Source: Streptomyces olivaceoviridis (GTDB lineage Bacteria; Actinomycetota; Actinomycetes; Streptomycetales; Streptomycetaceae). From it: a DNA stretch of 64,000 bases. A program made the translations under genes and the position numbers. The notes beneath the pieces are model-generated. The model worked only from the letters and a program-made list of their open reading frames with translations. It was not told where the DNA came from and searched no databases. Location of the stretch: assembly GCF_014650115.1 (NCBI RefSeq), contig NZ_BMUI01000007.1:62001-126000 (forward strand), read 5' to 3'. Positions 44,561-53,534 of this stretch are shown in pieces (the first letter of the stretch is position 1; each line of letters starts with the position of its first letter).

Positions 44561-45439
44561 ATGCACGTCGGATTCATCGGTCTGGGAGTGATGGGGCGGC
44601 CCATGGCCCTGCGCCTGGTGTCGGCCGGCACCCCTCTGGTGGTCTGGAACCGGACCCCGGAGCGGGCGGAGCCGCTGCGCGCGGCCGGCGCCGAGGTCGC
44701 CGCGGACGCCGGCGAGGTGTTCGCGCGGGCCGAGGTGGTGCTGCTGATGCTCGCCGACGAGGAGGCGACGGACGCGGTCCTCGGCCGGGGCACGCTCGGA
44801 CTGGCCGCGCGGGTCGCGGGCCGGACCGTCGTCCACATGGGCACGACCTCGCCGGAGTACTCCCACGTGCTGGAGACCGAGATCCGCGCCGCCGGCGGCC
44901 GGTACGTCGAAGCGCCCGTCTCCGGGTCCCGGGTGCCGGCGGAGCAGGGGCAGCTCGTGGCCATGCTCGCCGGGGAGGAGGCCGCCGTGGCCGCCGTACG
45001 GCCGCTGCTCGCGCCGGTGTGCCGGGAGGCGTTCGCGTGCGGGGCGGTGCCGGGCGCGCTGCTGATGAAGCTGGCGGTGAACCTCTTCCTGATCACCCAG
45101 GTGACCGGGCTGACCGAGGCGTTCCACTTCGCCGCGCGGCAGGGCCTGGACCGCCGGTTGTTCCTGGACGTCCTGGACGCGGGCCCGATGGCCAGCGCGG
45201 TGTCCCGGATGAAGGCGCCCAAGCTGCGCGAGCGGGACTTCGCGGTGCAGGCGGCGGCGCTGGACGTGCTCAAGAACAACCGGCTGATCGCCGAGGCCGC
45301 CCGCAGGGCCCGCCTCGCCTCGCCGCTCCTCGACGTCTGCCACACCCTGTTCGAGGAGACGGTGGCGCAGGGGTACGGCGGCGAGGACATGGTCGCCGTC
45401 CTGCGGGCGATCGAGGCACGGACCGCCGAGGCGCCGTGA
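44561..45439 (+). CDS. NAD(P)-dependent 3-hydroxyisobutyrate-dehydrogenase-like oxidoreductase
   Basis: 292 residues, standard beta-hydroxyacid dehydrogenase length. The N-terminal nucleotide-binding motif is [15 protein letters not shown]; the substrate motif [22 protein letters not shown] and the catalytic lysine region [15 protein letters not shown] are present. Reduces an aldehyde or oxo-acid with NAD(P)H, or runs in reverse. Regulated by the divergent TetR through twin operators. The substrate is unknown (glyoxylate or succinic semialdehyde reductase-like are options). The stop codon lies in a 41-bp tandem duplication. Confidence 0.92.
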   Translation: MHVGFIGLGVMGRPMALRLVSAGTPLVVWNRTPERAEPLRAAGAEVAADAGEVFARAEVVLLMLADEEATDAVLGRGTLGLAARVAGRTVVHMGTTSPEYSHVLETEIRAAGGRYVEAPVSGSRVPAEQGQLVAMLAGEEAAVAAVRPLLAPVCREAFACGAVPGALLMKLAVNLFLITQVTGLTEAFHFAARQGLDRRLFLDVLDAGPMASAVSRMKAPKLRERDFAVQAAALDVLKNNRLIAEAARRARLASPLLDVCHTLFEETVAQGYGGEDMVAVLRAIEARTAEAP

Positions 45440-45511
45440 GCGGGCGGCCGACCGTGGGTCAGCCCGTCGCGGCGCCGTGAGCGGGCGGCCGGGTGCGGGT
45501 CAGCCCTTCGG
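45430..45511. repeat. 41-bp tandem duplication across a convergent gene junction
   Basis: Copy 1 (45430-45470) and copy 2 (45471-45511) share a perfect first 21 bases and most of the rest. The duplicated unit contains the stop codon of the dehydrogenase gene and the terminal part of the convergent oxidoreductase gene. Confidence 0.85.
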
Positions 45512-45937
45512 GATGCCGTACGTCCGCTCGACGCGCAGCCGCACCACCAGGCGGCGGTCGCGGACCATCGCGGCCCGGTAGTCGTCCCAGTCCGGGTGCT
45601 CGCCGAGGATGTCCCGGTAGAGCCGGATCAGCTCCTCGACGGTCTCGTCGTGCGGGTCGGCGGCGACCGGCGTCAGCTCGGCGGTGCCCTCGGCGACGGT
45701 GTACGCCCAGCGGTCGTCGCTGGTGACGTGGTACGAGGCGCGGGGGTCCCGGCGGAGGTTGCGCGTCTTGGCGCGGTCGTCGGTGACCGAGATCCGGATG
45801 ATCCCCTCCTCGGGGTAGTAGGCGTGACTGACGTTGGACAGCTGGGGGCGGCCGTCGCGCCTGAGGGTGACCAGTACGCCGGCGTGTCCTGCGGAGAGGA
45901 GACCGAGCAGCGCGTCCTGCGAGGAGTCCTGAGTCAT
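45500..45937 (-). CDS. PPOX-class F420-dependent oxidoreductase
   Basis: 145 residues, a split-barrel flavin/F420-binding fold. The sequence GHAGVLVTLRRDGRPQLSNVSHAYYPEEGIIRISVTDDRAKTRNLRRDPRASYHV is typical of the F420-linked FDOR-B class. It would reduce an unknown substrate with F420H2. It is divergent from a TetR-MFS pair and shares the TetR operators, so it may belong to the same detoxification response. Confidence 0.9.
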   Translation of the reverse strand: MTQDSSQDALLGLLSAGHAGVLVTLRRDGRPQLSNVSHAYYPEEGIIRISVTDDRAKTRNLRRDPRASYHVTSDDRWAYTVAEGTAELTPVAADPHDETVEELIRLYRDILGEHPDWDDYRAAMVRDRRLVVRLRVERTYGIPKG

Positions 45938-45991
45938 ACCAGGGTCAACTCGCGGCGGCTCCCCGTGCATTCCTCTCGCCGGAGGCGAGCG

Positions 45992-46030
45992 GTAGACAGT
46001 GTCTACGCGCGCCTGGTAGACACTGTCCAT
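45992..46030. promoter_or_regulatory. TetR operators, second copy overlapping the tetR start codon
   Basis: GTAGACAGTGTCTAC (45992-46006) is a perfect 7+1+7 palindrome. A second copy, GTAGACACTGTCCAT (46016-46030), is imperfect and includes the first bases of the tetR ATG (46029). They are 24 bases apart in the divergent promoter region between the F420 oxidoreductase and the TetR gene. Confidence 0.85.
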
Positions 46031-46613
46031 GACCGACTCCGACGCGGGCCTGCGGGCCCGGCTGGTGGACGTGGGCGTGGAGCTGCTGGCCTCCGAGGGC
46101 CCGCAGGCGCTGACCCTGCGGGAGATCGCCCGGCGCGCGGGCGTGTCGCACGGGGCGCCGCGCCGCTACTTCCCCACCCACCTGGAACTGCTCTCCGCCA
46201 TCGCCCGGCGGGGCTTCACCGAGCTGGGCGAGCGGGCACACGCGACGCTGGAACAGGAGCCCGGAGGGCCACGCGCCCAGGTGGCGGCGCTGGCGCGGAC
46301 GTACCTGGAGTTCGCGCTGGAGCGACCGGGCATGTACGAGCTGATGTTCCGTCACGATGTGCTGGAGAGCGGTCACCTGGGGCTGCGGGACACGAGCCTT
46401 CCGCTGTTCACCCTGCTGGCGCGGCTGATCGGCGACGCGGACCCCGGTGCCGACGCCCGGCGGGTGGCGGGCGCCCTGTGGGCGAACCTGCACGGAGCGG
46501 CGCAGCTGTGGCGCTGGCGCAGTCTCCAACTGGCCCTCGGCGAGGAGGACTTCGGCCCGCTGCTCGACACCGTCCTCACCGCGCACCTGGGCACGACCGG
46601 CGACGGCCGGTGA
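46029..46613 (+). CDS. TetR family regulator of adjacent efflux pump
   Basis: 194 residues. The helix-turn-helix spans about residues 33-53 (LREIARRAGVSHGAPRRYFPTHLEL). The C-terminal TetR_C domain includes YLEFALERPGMYELMFRHDVL. The ATG itself lies within the second palindrome, so the leader is very short or absent and mRNA may be leaderless. It is overlapped by the MFS gene (GTGA), giving a repressor-pump operon. Confidence 0.92.
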   Translation: MTDSDAGLRARLVDVGVELLASEGPQALTLREIARRAGVSHGAPRRYFPTHLELLSAIARRGFTELGERAHATLEQEPGGPRAQVAALARTYLEFALERPGMYELMFRHDVLESGHLGLRDTSLPLFTLLARLIGDADPGADARRVAGALWANLHGAAQLWRWRSLQLALGEEDFGPLLDTVLTAHLGTTGDGR

Positions 46614-47950
46614 ACCGGCCCTGGACGCTGGCGAGCAGCGTGGCGGGCGCGGTGGTCATCGCGCTGGACGGTACGGTCCTCACCGTCGCGCAGCCCAGTC
46701 TGCAACGGGAGTTGCACGCGTCGTTCGCCGAGGTGCAGTGGACCAGCACCGCGTACCTCGTCGCGGTCGCGAGCCTGCTGGTGTTCGCGGGGCGGCTCGG
46801 TGACCGGTACGGGCAGCGGCGGGTGTTCGGGCTCGGCATGCTGGGCTTCGCCGCCGCCTCGGCCGGCATCGGCCTCGCGCCCGGGGCGGGGTGGGTGATC
46901 GGACTGCGGGCGGTGCAGGGTGTGTTCGGGGCGTTGTCGCAGCCGGCCACACTGGGCATGCTGCGGGCCGCCTACCCGCCGGACCGGCTCGCGTCGCCGC
47001 TGGCCGTGCGGACCGCCGCGATCGGGCTGGCGGCGGCAGCGGGACCGCTGGTGGGCGGGGCGCTGGTGACCGGCCTCGGCTGGCGGGCGGTGTTCTTCGT
47101 CAACGTGCCGCCCGCGCTCGCCTTCGGCCTGCCCGCCCTGCTCCGCCCGGAGCGGCGCCCGGCACCCGCCCGGACCCCGCTGGACCTGCCCGGGGCCGTC
47201 CTGCTCGCGGTGACCCTGGCCGGCCTGGTGTACGCGGTCACGGCCCGGCCGGTCTCCGGGGCGGCCCTCGCCCTGTCCGGGGTGACGGCGGCCGTGCTCG
47301 TCCGGCACGAACGGCGTACGGCGAGCCCGCTGCTGCCGCCCGAGGTGATCGGCTCGCGTGCCGTGGGGGCGGCGCTCGGCATCCTGGTCGCCGTCTCCGC
47401 GTCCCTGTTCGGCACGCTGTTCGTCGCCACGTACGTCCTCCAGCGCCGCCTCGGCCTCGACCCGTTCGACAGCGCCCTGCGCAGCCTGCCGCTGGCCGTG
47501 CTCATGGTGGTCTCGGCCTCGCTGTGTCCCGCGCTGCTGCGCCGGTACGGTGCGCGGGCGACGACGGCGGGGGCTACGGCGGCGCTCGCGCTCGGCGTCC
47601 TCGTGCTGTCCGGGGCCACCGGCACGCCCGCGCTCGGGTGCGGGTTCGCGCTGCTGGGGGCCGGGTTCGGCACGGTGATGGTGGCGGCCACGCAGGTGAT
47701 CGTGCGGCGGGCGGAGGTGACGGTGGCCGGGGTCGCGGGCGGGTTGCAGCAGACCGCGCTGAGCGTCGGTCCCGCCGTGGGCGTGGCCTGCGCGACCGCG
47801 CTGCTGGGTACGGGCACCGGTCCGACCCTGCTCGCCCTGGCGGCCCTGACCGCCCTCGCCCTGCCGGCGGCCCACGCCCTGCCCGCCCGCGCACACCCCA
47901 CCCCGCCGGCAGCGACCACGCCCTCGATCGCACACACCCCGCACCCCTGA
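46610..47950 (+). CDS. DHA2-type MFS multidrug exporter
   Basis: 446 residues from GTG 46610 (overlaps tetR by 4 bases), with about 14 hydrophobic segments. The first helix LASSVAGAVVIALDGTVLTVAQPSL and the loop FAGRLGDRYGQRRVFGLGML are typical of drug:H+ antiporters of the EmrB/QacA group. It exports toxic compounds and is controlled by the TetR encoded just upstream. The C-terminal 25 residues are proline/threonine-rich. Confidence 0.93.
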   Translation: MNRPWTLASSVAGAVVIALDGTVLTVAQPSLQRELHASFAEVQWTSTAYLVAVASLLVFAGRLGDRYGQRRVFGLGMLGFAAASAGIGLAPGAGWVIGLRAVQGVFGALSQPATLGMLRAAYPPDRLASPLAVRTAAIGLAAAAGPLVGGALVTGLGWRAVFFVNVPPALAFGLPALLRPERRPAPARTPLDLPGAVLLAVTLAGLVYAVTARPVSGAALALSGVTAAVLVRHERRTASPLLPPEVIGSRAVGAALGILVAVSASLFGTLFVATYVLQRRLGLDPFDSALRSLPLAVLMVVSASLCPALLRRYGARATTAGATAALALGVLVLSGATGTPALGCGFALLGAGFGTVMVAATQVIVRRAEVTVAGVAGGLQQTALSVGPAVGVACATALLGTGTGPTLLALAALTALALPAAHALPARAHPTPPAATTPSIAHTPHP

Positions 47951-48155
47951 GAAGGGCCCCGCGCCCCGCCCCCGTCGCGCGCCCCGCCCGTCGGCCGGCT
48001 CCCCCGACTCCCCACCCCCACCCACGACGTCGAATCGATCACACCCACCCCGGATGGACCCGTCCCGACCAGGGGTCCTGCGCGACGATGAGAGGTGGGT
48101 GCGGGCCCGCGCGGGAGTCGGGACGCATCGGGGACGACGCGACCGGAGGAGAGCG

Positions 48156-49379
48156 ATGGGACTGCTGCGACAGGACGTGGAGCCGGCGGAGGCGGGGCTG
48201 GACGCCGAGGCGCTGGACCGTCTGGACCGGCACTTCGCCCAGCACGTCGACGCGGGACGCCTGCCCGGCTGTCTGGTGGCCGTGGCCCGCGGCGGCCGGG
48301 TCGCGCATCTGACCACGTACGGCCTGCGGGACGTGGCCGCCGGGCGGCCGGTCGAGCCGGACACGCTGTGGCGGATCTACTCGATGACCAAGCCGGTCAC
48401 CGCGGTCGCGGTGCTGCTGCTGGCGCAGGAGGGCCGGCTGTCCCTGGACGACCCGCTGGACCGTCATCTGCCCGCCTTCACCGACCCCCGTGTGTACGTG
48501 GGGGGTTCGGGCGCCGACGTGCGCACGCGCCCGGCCGCCGGTCCGATCCTGATCCGGCATCTGCTCACCCACACCGCGGGCCTGACCTTCGGCTTCTACT
48601 ACCGCCATCCGGTGGACGCGCTCTACCGCGAGGCGGGCCTGGAGCACTCGGTGCCGCCGGGCAAGGACCTCGCGGAGACCGTCGAGGTCTACGCGCGCAT
48701 GCCGTTGCAGTTCGACCCGGGCACCCAGTGGAACTACTCGGTCGCCTCCAACGTGCTGGGCCGGGTGATCGAGGTGGTCTCGGGGCAGCCGCTGGACGCG
48801 TTCTTCGCCGAGCGGATCCTCGGCCCGCTCGGCATGACCGACACCGGCTTCCACATCTCGCCCGAACAGGCGGACCGGCTCGCCGAGTTGTACGGCGAGA
48901 CCGACGAGGGCGGGATCGAACCGGTGCCGGGCCTGCCGGTGCGCGGCCGGCCGCGGTTCCTGTCCGGCAGCGGCGGCCTGGTCTCCTCCGCGTACGACTT
49001 CCACCGGTTCATGGAGCTGCTGCGCCGGGGCGGCGAGCTGGACGGCGTACGGCTGCTGGCCCCCGAGACGCTCGCCCTGATGACCCGCAACCAGCTGCCG
49101 GGCGGAGCCGCCATCCGCTCCTTCGGCGCCCCGGTCCACCAGGAACCGAGCATGGACGGCCTCGGCTTCGGCTTCAACGTCTCCGTCGTCACCGACCCGG
49201 CCCGCACCCTGGCCCCGTCCCACCTGGGCACGTACGGCTGGACGGGCGTGGCCACCACCGCGTTCTGGGTCGACCCGGCCCACGACCTGACCGTGCAGTT
49301 CATGAGCCAGGTGCGCCCGAAGAAGCTGAAGGTCTTCCCCGAGCTGCGGCGGCTGGTGCACGCGGCGGTGACGGACTGA
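48156..49379 (+). CDS. Serine hydrolase of the beta-lactamase/EstB family
   Basis: 407 residues from ATG 48156 with GGAGGA. The catalytic SxxK tetrad is SMTK (Ser76, Lys79), followed by HLLTHTAGLTFGFYYRHP and the tyrosine motif WNYSVASN (Tyr194). No signal peptide, so it is cytoplasmic. It is most like esterases of the EstB / class C beta-lactamase fold. The gene is convergent with the saccharopine-type operon (12 bases between stops). Substrate unknown. Confidence 0.92.
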   Translation: MGLLRQDVEPAEAGLDAEALDRLDRHFAQHVDAGRLPGCLVAVARGGRVAHLTTYGLRDVAAGRPVEPDTLWRIYSMTKPVTAVAVLLLAQEGRLSLDDPLDRHLPAFTDPRVYVGGSGADVRTRPAAGPILIRHLLTHTAGLTFGFYYRHPVDALYREAGLEHSVPPGKDLAETVEVYARMPLQFDPGTQWNYSVASNVLGRVIEVVSGQPLDAFFAERILGPLGMTDTGFHISPEQADRLAELYGETDEGGIEPVPGLPVRGRPRFLSGSGGLVSSAYDFHRFMELLRRGGELDGVRLLAPETLALMTRNQLPGGAAIRSFGAPVHQEPSMDGLGFGFNVSVVTDPARTLAPSHLGTYGWTGVATTAFWVDPAHDLTVQFMSQVRPKKLKVFPELRRLVHAAVTD

Positions 49380-49391
49380 CCCGGCGGCCGG

Positions 49392-50549
49392 CTACTGACC
49401 CAGGGTCAGGGCGAACTCCAGCCCGTCGTCGGCGAGTTCGGCCAGCCAGCGGTCCGCGCGCTGGGCGGTTCCCGCCGCCCGGTGCAGTCCGGCCCGCAGG
49501 CTGCCGCCCAGGATGTGCCGGACGCCGAGGGCGAGCGGGCGGGAGACGCACCGGGCCATCGCGGACTCCTCGGCGTCACCGGTCAGGTCGAGCAGGTAGG
49601 CGCCGGTCCAGGGCCGGCCCTCGCCCGGGTCGACCTTGAGGGAGACGGAGAGCACCACCCGGTCGCGGTCGGCGTCCGTGGTCGGGTGGGCCGCCGCCAA
49701 CCGCCGTGCCAGCGCGGCGATCCGCTCGTCGTCGCCCGTCGTCAGCTCCTCGAAGACCGGCTCCCACGCCTTCAGCCAGCCGTCCAGCCGGAGGGTGCCC
49801 CGGACGAAGGTGCGCGGGGTCCAGGCGGCGGGCAGGCCGTACTGGGCGACGAAGGGGACGCTGTCGCGGTTGGGGTAGGCCTCGAAGGTCTCGCCGTCCA
49901 GGACGAGCGGGCGGGTCGCCTCCCAGGGCCGGTCGGCCGTGACCTCGGCGCCGTCCTCCAGGTACCGCGCGGGCGAGCGCAGGGCGCCCAGCACGCCGAG
50001 CGGCGCCCAGCTGAAGCGGTAGCGGAAGTCGTTCGGCACGGCCGGGACGCCGCCGCAGTACGAGGTGAGCCGGTAGGAGGCCGGGGTGTGCTCGCCGACG
50101 CGCGCCCGGGCCCGGCCGATGAGGCTGTGCGCGAAGAGGTGGTCGACACCCGGGTCCAGGCCGGTCTCGGTGAGCACGACCAGGCCCGCCGCCCGCGCCG
50201 CCTCCGCGTGCGCCGACAGCTCCGACGACACATAGCTGGAGCAGGCGAAGTGCGCCCGTGCCCGCACGCAGACGGCCAGCAGCCCGGCGTGCTCCGGCGC
50301 CGGCAGCATCGACACCACGACGTCGCCGGGCTCCAGCGCGGCGGCGAGGGCGGCCGGGGCGGCGAGGGCGCGGGGCTCGACCCGTCCGGTCAGGCCGAGG
50401 CCGGCCAGCGCCTCGGCCGCGCGGTCCTCGGTGCGGTGCCACAGCAGGACCCGGCCGGCCGTACGGCACAGGCCGGCGAGCCCGCTGCCGGTGGACAGTC
50501 CGGCGCCGATCCAGTGGACGGTTCCGCTCGCCGGGACACGGTCGGTCAT
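49392..50549 (-). CDS. Saccharopine-dehydrogenase-like protein (reductase type)
   Basis: 385 residues. A Rossmann N-terminus opens with HWIGAGLSTGSGLAGLC, and later residues include SSYVSSELSAHAEAARAAGLVVLTETGLDPGVDHL, with the conserved GLDPG(I/V)DH motif of saccharopine dehydrogenases. The C-terminal domain has SWAPLGVLGALRSPARYLEDG. It likely binds saccharopine or a related N-substituted amino acid. Start overlaps the upstream gene by 4 bases. Last gene of a three-gene coupled operon. Confidence 0.85.
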   Translation of the reverse strand: MTDRVPASGTVHWIGAGLSTGSGLAGLCRTAGRVLLWHRTEDRAAEALAGLGLTGRVEPRALAAPAALAAALEPGDVVVSMLPAPEHAGLLAVCVRARAHFACSSYVSSELSAHAEAARAAGLVVLTETGLDPGVDHLFAHSLIGRARARVGEHTPASYRLTSYCGGVPAVPNDFRYRFSWAPLGVLGALRSPARYLEDGAEVTADRPWEATRPLVLDGETFEAYPNRDSVPFVAQYGLPAAWTPRTFVRGTLRLDGWLKAWEPVFEELTTGDDERIAALARRLAAAHPTTDADRDRVVLSVSLKVDPGEGRPWTGAYLLDLTGDAEESAMARCVSRPLALGVRHILGGSLRAGLHRAAGTAQRADRWLAELADDGLEFALTLGQ

Positions 50550-51604
50550 GAGCGTGACTCCCCCTCCTCGATGCCGAGTTCACGGCAGGTCTGGTGGAAC
50601 CGGTCGAGACAGCGGCCCCAGGCACCGCCGGGGCCGAAGGCGAGCAGCTGCGGCAGCAGGGCCGCCGAGAAGTCGGTGCTGGACTCCCGGGGCAGCAGCG
50701 ACGGCAGGTTGTCGATGGCGATCAGGTCCAGCGGCGGCTCCTCGCGCAGCCGGCGCACGGGCTCGGCCCAGTCCGTCGTACGGTCGTAGACCGGCAGGAC
50801 GTTGAACGGGGAGCCGACGTCACAGGTGACGTCGCACAGGGTGCGCAGCCTGCGGGCCGGGGAGCGCAGGTCCTCCTCGCGCAGGAACGGCGGGACGAGG
50901 GTGGTGGCGAGGACCGCGTTCACCATCACGTCGTGCCCGAGCAGGGCCCGTCGGTCCAGGTCGCGGGTCTCCGCCAGGTCCCAGCGGGTCGCGTCGACAC
51001 CCGCCGTGCGAAAGGCCGTCGACGCGCCCCGCCCGCTGCGCCCGAGGGCGCCGATCACCAGCGCCGTGAACTCGGTGTCCCCGGGCGCCGGGCGCAGTAC
51101 GGCGTCCAGGTCGTCCTTCGTCGTGGGGGTCAGCGGTGCCGTCAGCCGGCCCCGGTGCCGGAGCACGGCGAGCGCGGCGCCCAGGTATCCCGCCCAGTAA
51201 CCGAAGGCGGCGAGCCGGCGGCCCGCGTCGTCCACCAGGTACTCCAGGTCCAGCAGCGCCCCGCCGCCGGCCGCGAACCGGCACAGCAGCCCGGCGGCGC
51301 CCGGCTGCTGTTTGTAGGCGTGCCCGAAGAAGATGTGCCGGTGGATCAACTCGTCCGGTTCGTCGGGGAGTTCCTTCAGGCCGAGGATCACGGTGTCGCG
51401 CGGTGCCGCCACCCAGGAGCCCGCCGGGGCGCGGCGGCAGCCGGCCGCCTCGTACTCCTCGGTGGGGAAGATCCGCTGCGGGGACTCCTCGACGGTCAGT
51501 GCGACCCCGCTGTCGACCAGCCGGCGGGCGTCGGCGGGGACGACGGGCGTGCGCCGTTCGGTCGTACGGGGCTCGTGGCGCAGCCACAGGTGGAGCTCGG
51601 TCAT
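50546..51604 (-). CDS. Saccharopine dehydrogenase, lysine-forming type
   Basis: 352 residues. Resembles the LYS1-type NAD saccharopine dehydrogenases: LWLRHEPRTTERRTPVVPADARRLVDSG and VILGLKELPDEPDELIHRHIFFGHAYKQQPG, related to alanine dehydrogenase N-domains. The nucleotide-binding part has ALVIGALGRSGRGASTAF. It interconverts saccharopine with lysine and 2-oxoglutarate, or acts on an analogue. ATGA overlaps on both ends tie it to the oxidase upstream and the reductase-like protein downstream. Confidence 0.87.
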   Translation of the reverse strand: MTELHLWLRHEPRTTERRTPVVPADARRLVDSGVALTVEESPQRIFPTEEYEAAGCRRAPAGSWVAAPRDTVILGLKELPDEPDELIHRHIFFGHAYKQQPGAAGLLCRFAAGGGALLDLEYLVDDAGRRLAAFGYWAGYLGAALAVLRHRGRLTAPLTPTTKDDLDAVLRPAPGDTEFTALVIGALGRSGRGASTAFRTAGVDATRWDLAETRDLDRRALLGHDVMVNAVLATTLVPPFLREEDLRSPARRLRTLCDVTCDVGSPFNVLPVYDRTTDWAEPVRRLREEPPLDLIAIDNLPSLLPRESSTDFSAALLPQLLAFGPGGAWGRCLDRFHQTCRELGIEEGESRS

Positions 51605-52746
51605 ACCAGGTTGGCCTCCGGGCGCGGGGCGCCGGCCGCGAACCGGCCGGCGCTCAGGGGGCTGATGTCCAGGAAGGGTACGCGGCCGAGGTACAGGTCG
51701 CGGATCACCTCGCCGACGGCCGGGCCCTGGAGGAAGCCGTGCCCGGAGAAGCCGGTCGCGTACAGGAACCGGGACACTTGCGGGGCCTCGCCGATCAGGG
51801 CGTTGTGGTCGGGGGTGTTCTCGTACAGGCCCGCCCAGCCGCCCGTGCGGGGTGCGTCGAGCAGGGCGGGGGCGCGCTGCCGCATCGCCTCGGCGAGCCG
51901 CGGGATCCACCGGTCGTGGGTACCGGTGGCGAAGCCGGGCCGCTCGTCCGGGTCGGACATGCCGAGCAGCAGGCCGGGGCCCTCGCGGTGGAAGTACAGG
52001 CTGGTGGTGAAGTCGATGGTCATGGGCAGCGTGGGCGGCAGACCCGGCACCGGTCCGGTGACGGCGATCTGCCGGCGCAGCGGCCGTACCGGCAGCTCCA
52101 CGCCCACCATGGCGCCGACCGCGCGGGACCAGGCGCCGGCCGCGCAGATCACCGTGCCGGTCTCGATCCGGCCGAGGGTCGTGCCGACCGCGGTGATGGT
52201 GTCGCCGCGCAGTTCGATGCCGGTGACCTCGGTGTGGCGCAGGACGCGGGCGCCGTGGGCGCGGGCGGCGGTCGCGTAGCCGTGGACGACGGCCTCCGGG
52301 GTGCAGTGGCCGTCGTCCGGGGAGTACGCGGCGGCCAGCAGGCCGTCGGTGCGGATCAGCGGGGAGAGGCGGCGGGCCTCCTCGGGGGTGAGCAGGCGGC
52401 TGGGCACCCCGAGGGAGTTCTGGAGCCGCACGCCCGCCTCGAAGGCGGCCACCTGTCCGGGCGTGGAGAGGAGGAACAGATAGCCGACCCGGTGCAGCCC
52501 GATGTCCTGCCCGACCTCCGCCGCGAACCGGCCGAACGCCTCCAGGCTGCGCGCCCCCAGCCGGATGTTCAGCTCGTCGGAGAACTGCGCCCGCACTCCG
52601 CCCGCGGCCTTCGAGGTGGAGCCGGCGGCGAGTTCGTCCCGTTCGACGAGGACGACGTCCCGTACTCCGGCCCGCGCCAGGTGCCAGGCGATGCTCGTGC
52701 CCATCACTCCGCCGCCGACGACGACCACCTCGGCCCGAAGGTCCAC
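51601..52746 (-). CDS. FAD-dependent amine/amino-acid oxidoreductase (DAO family)
   Basis: 381 residues from GTG 52746, which has a full AAGGAGG site. FAD motif VVVVGGGVMGTSIAWHLARAG, then ELAAGSTSKAAGGVRAQFSD, and at the C-terminus YATGFSGHGFLQGPAVGEVI, as in sarcosine and glycine oxidases. It would oxidise a secondary amine or N-substituted amino acid. First gene of an operon with two saccharopine-dehydrogenase-like genes. This context points to saccharopine, pipecolate or a similar lysine-derived amine as the substrate, which is inference. Confidence 0.9.
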   Translation of the reverse strand: MDLRAEVVVVGGGVMGTSIAWHLARAGVRDVVLVERDELAAGSTSKAAGGVRAQFSDELNIRLGARSLEAFGRFAAEVGQDIGLHRVGYLFLLSTPGQVAAFEAGVRLQNSLGVPSRLLTPEEARRLSPLIRTDGLLAAAYSPDDGHCTPEAVVHGYATAARAHGARVLRHTEVTGIELRGDTITAVGTTLGRIETGTVICAAGAWSRAVGAMVGVELPVRPLRRQIAVTGPVPGLPPTLPMTIDFTTSLYFHREGPGLLLGMSDPDERPGFATGTHDRWIPRLAEAMRQRAPALLDAPRTGGWAGLYENTPDHNALIGEAPQVSRFLYATGFSGHGFLQGPAVGEVIRDLYLGRVPFLDISPLSAGRFAAGAPRPEANLV

Positions 52747-52824
52747 GCCGCCTCCTTCACCGCGCCGCACGCCTGTCGCCTGATCCTTTCCGGAACCCGG
52801 CCCGCCGAACCGGCGACCGGGCGT

Positions 52825-53496
52825 TCAGGAGCCGTGGGCGACGGCGTCCAGATGGGGCAGGTGGTGGTCCATCCGCTCCCGCTTGGTCCGCAGGTACGTG
52901 ATGTTGCTCTCGCACGGCTCGATCAGCAGCGGCACCTGCTCGGCGACCTGGACGCCGTGCCGGACCAGCGCCTCCCGCTTGCGCGGGTTGTTGGACATCA
53001 GCCGGACGGAGCGCACGCCGAGGTCGCGCAGGATCTCGGCGGCCACGCCGTAGTCGCGGGCGTCGACCGGCAGGCCCAGCGCGAGGTTCGCCTCCACCGT
53101 GTCCAGGCCCTCCGCCTGGAGCGCCATCGCGCGCAGCTTGGCGAGCAGACCGATGCCGCGGCCCTCGTGTCCCCTCAAGTAGACGACGATGCCGCTGCCT
53201 TCGGCGACCACGGCGCGCATGGCGGCCTCCAGCTGGTCCCCGCACTCGCAGTGCCGGGAGCCGAACGCGTCCCCGGTCAGGCACTCCGAGTGCAGCCGGG
53301 TCAGCACGTTCTCGCCGCCGATCTCGCCGTACACCAGGGCCACTTGCTCGTCACCGCGGTCGTGGTCCAGGTAGCCGATCGCCTGGAATTTCCCGTACAC
53401 GGTGGGCAGCGGTGCATTCACGACGCGTTCCGCACCGGAACGCAGCGGGGATTTCTTGCCGAGTACGCCGATGTCGACGCCGGTGTCTTCTGTCAT
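52825..53496 (-). CDS. ribA: GTP cyclohydrolase II, variant with Met in place of catalytic Tyr
   Basis: 223 residues from ATG 53496 (TAGGAATC site). Zinc ligands are present in ECLTGDAFGSRHCECG (Cys72, Cys83, Cys85), then EGRGIGLLAKLRAMALQ. In E. coli RibA the equivalent of Met124 is the catalytic Tyr105 (RAYALQ). From memory, the S. coelicolor paralogue SCO6655 has Met here and releases the formylated pyrimidine instead of the usual product. This protein should do the same: GTP ring opening without loss of formate. It is back to back with a creatininase-family gene (38 bases between starts) and not in a riboflavin operon. Confidence 0.9.
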   Translation of the reverse strand: MTEDTGVDIGVLGKKSPLRSGAERVVNAPLPTVYGKFQAIGYLDHDRGDEQVALVYGEIGGENVLTRLHSECLTGDAFGSRHCECGDQLEAAMRAVVAEGSGIVVYLRGHEGRGIGLLAKLRAMALQAEGLDTVEANLALGLPVDARDYGVAAEILRDLGVRSVRLMSNNPRKREALVRHGVQVAEQVPLLIEPCESNITYLRTKRERMDHHLPHLDAVAHGS

Positions 53497-53534
53497 GATC
53501 TGATTCCTAAGCAGAGACGAAAGGCCGTGGAAAG

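Noticed and set aside
41870..45439. Plus-strand open frame of 1189 codons through the importer, repeat array and dehydrogenase
   Set aside because: The first part is out of frame with the importer, the middle is the 59/60-bp repeat, and only the last 292 codons are the real dehydrogenase gene.
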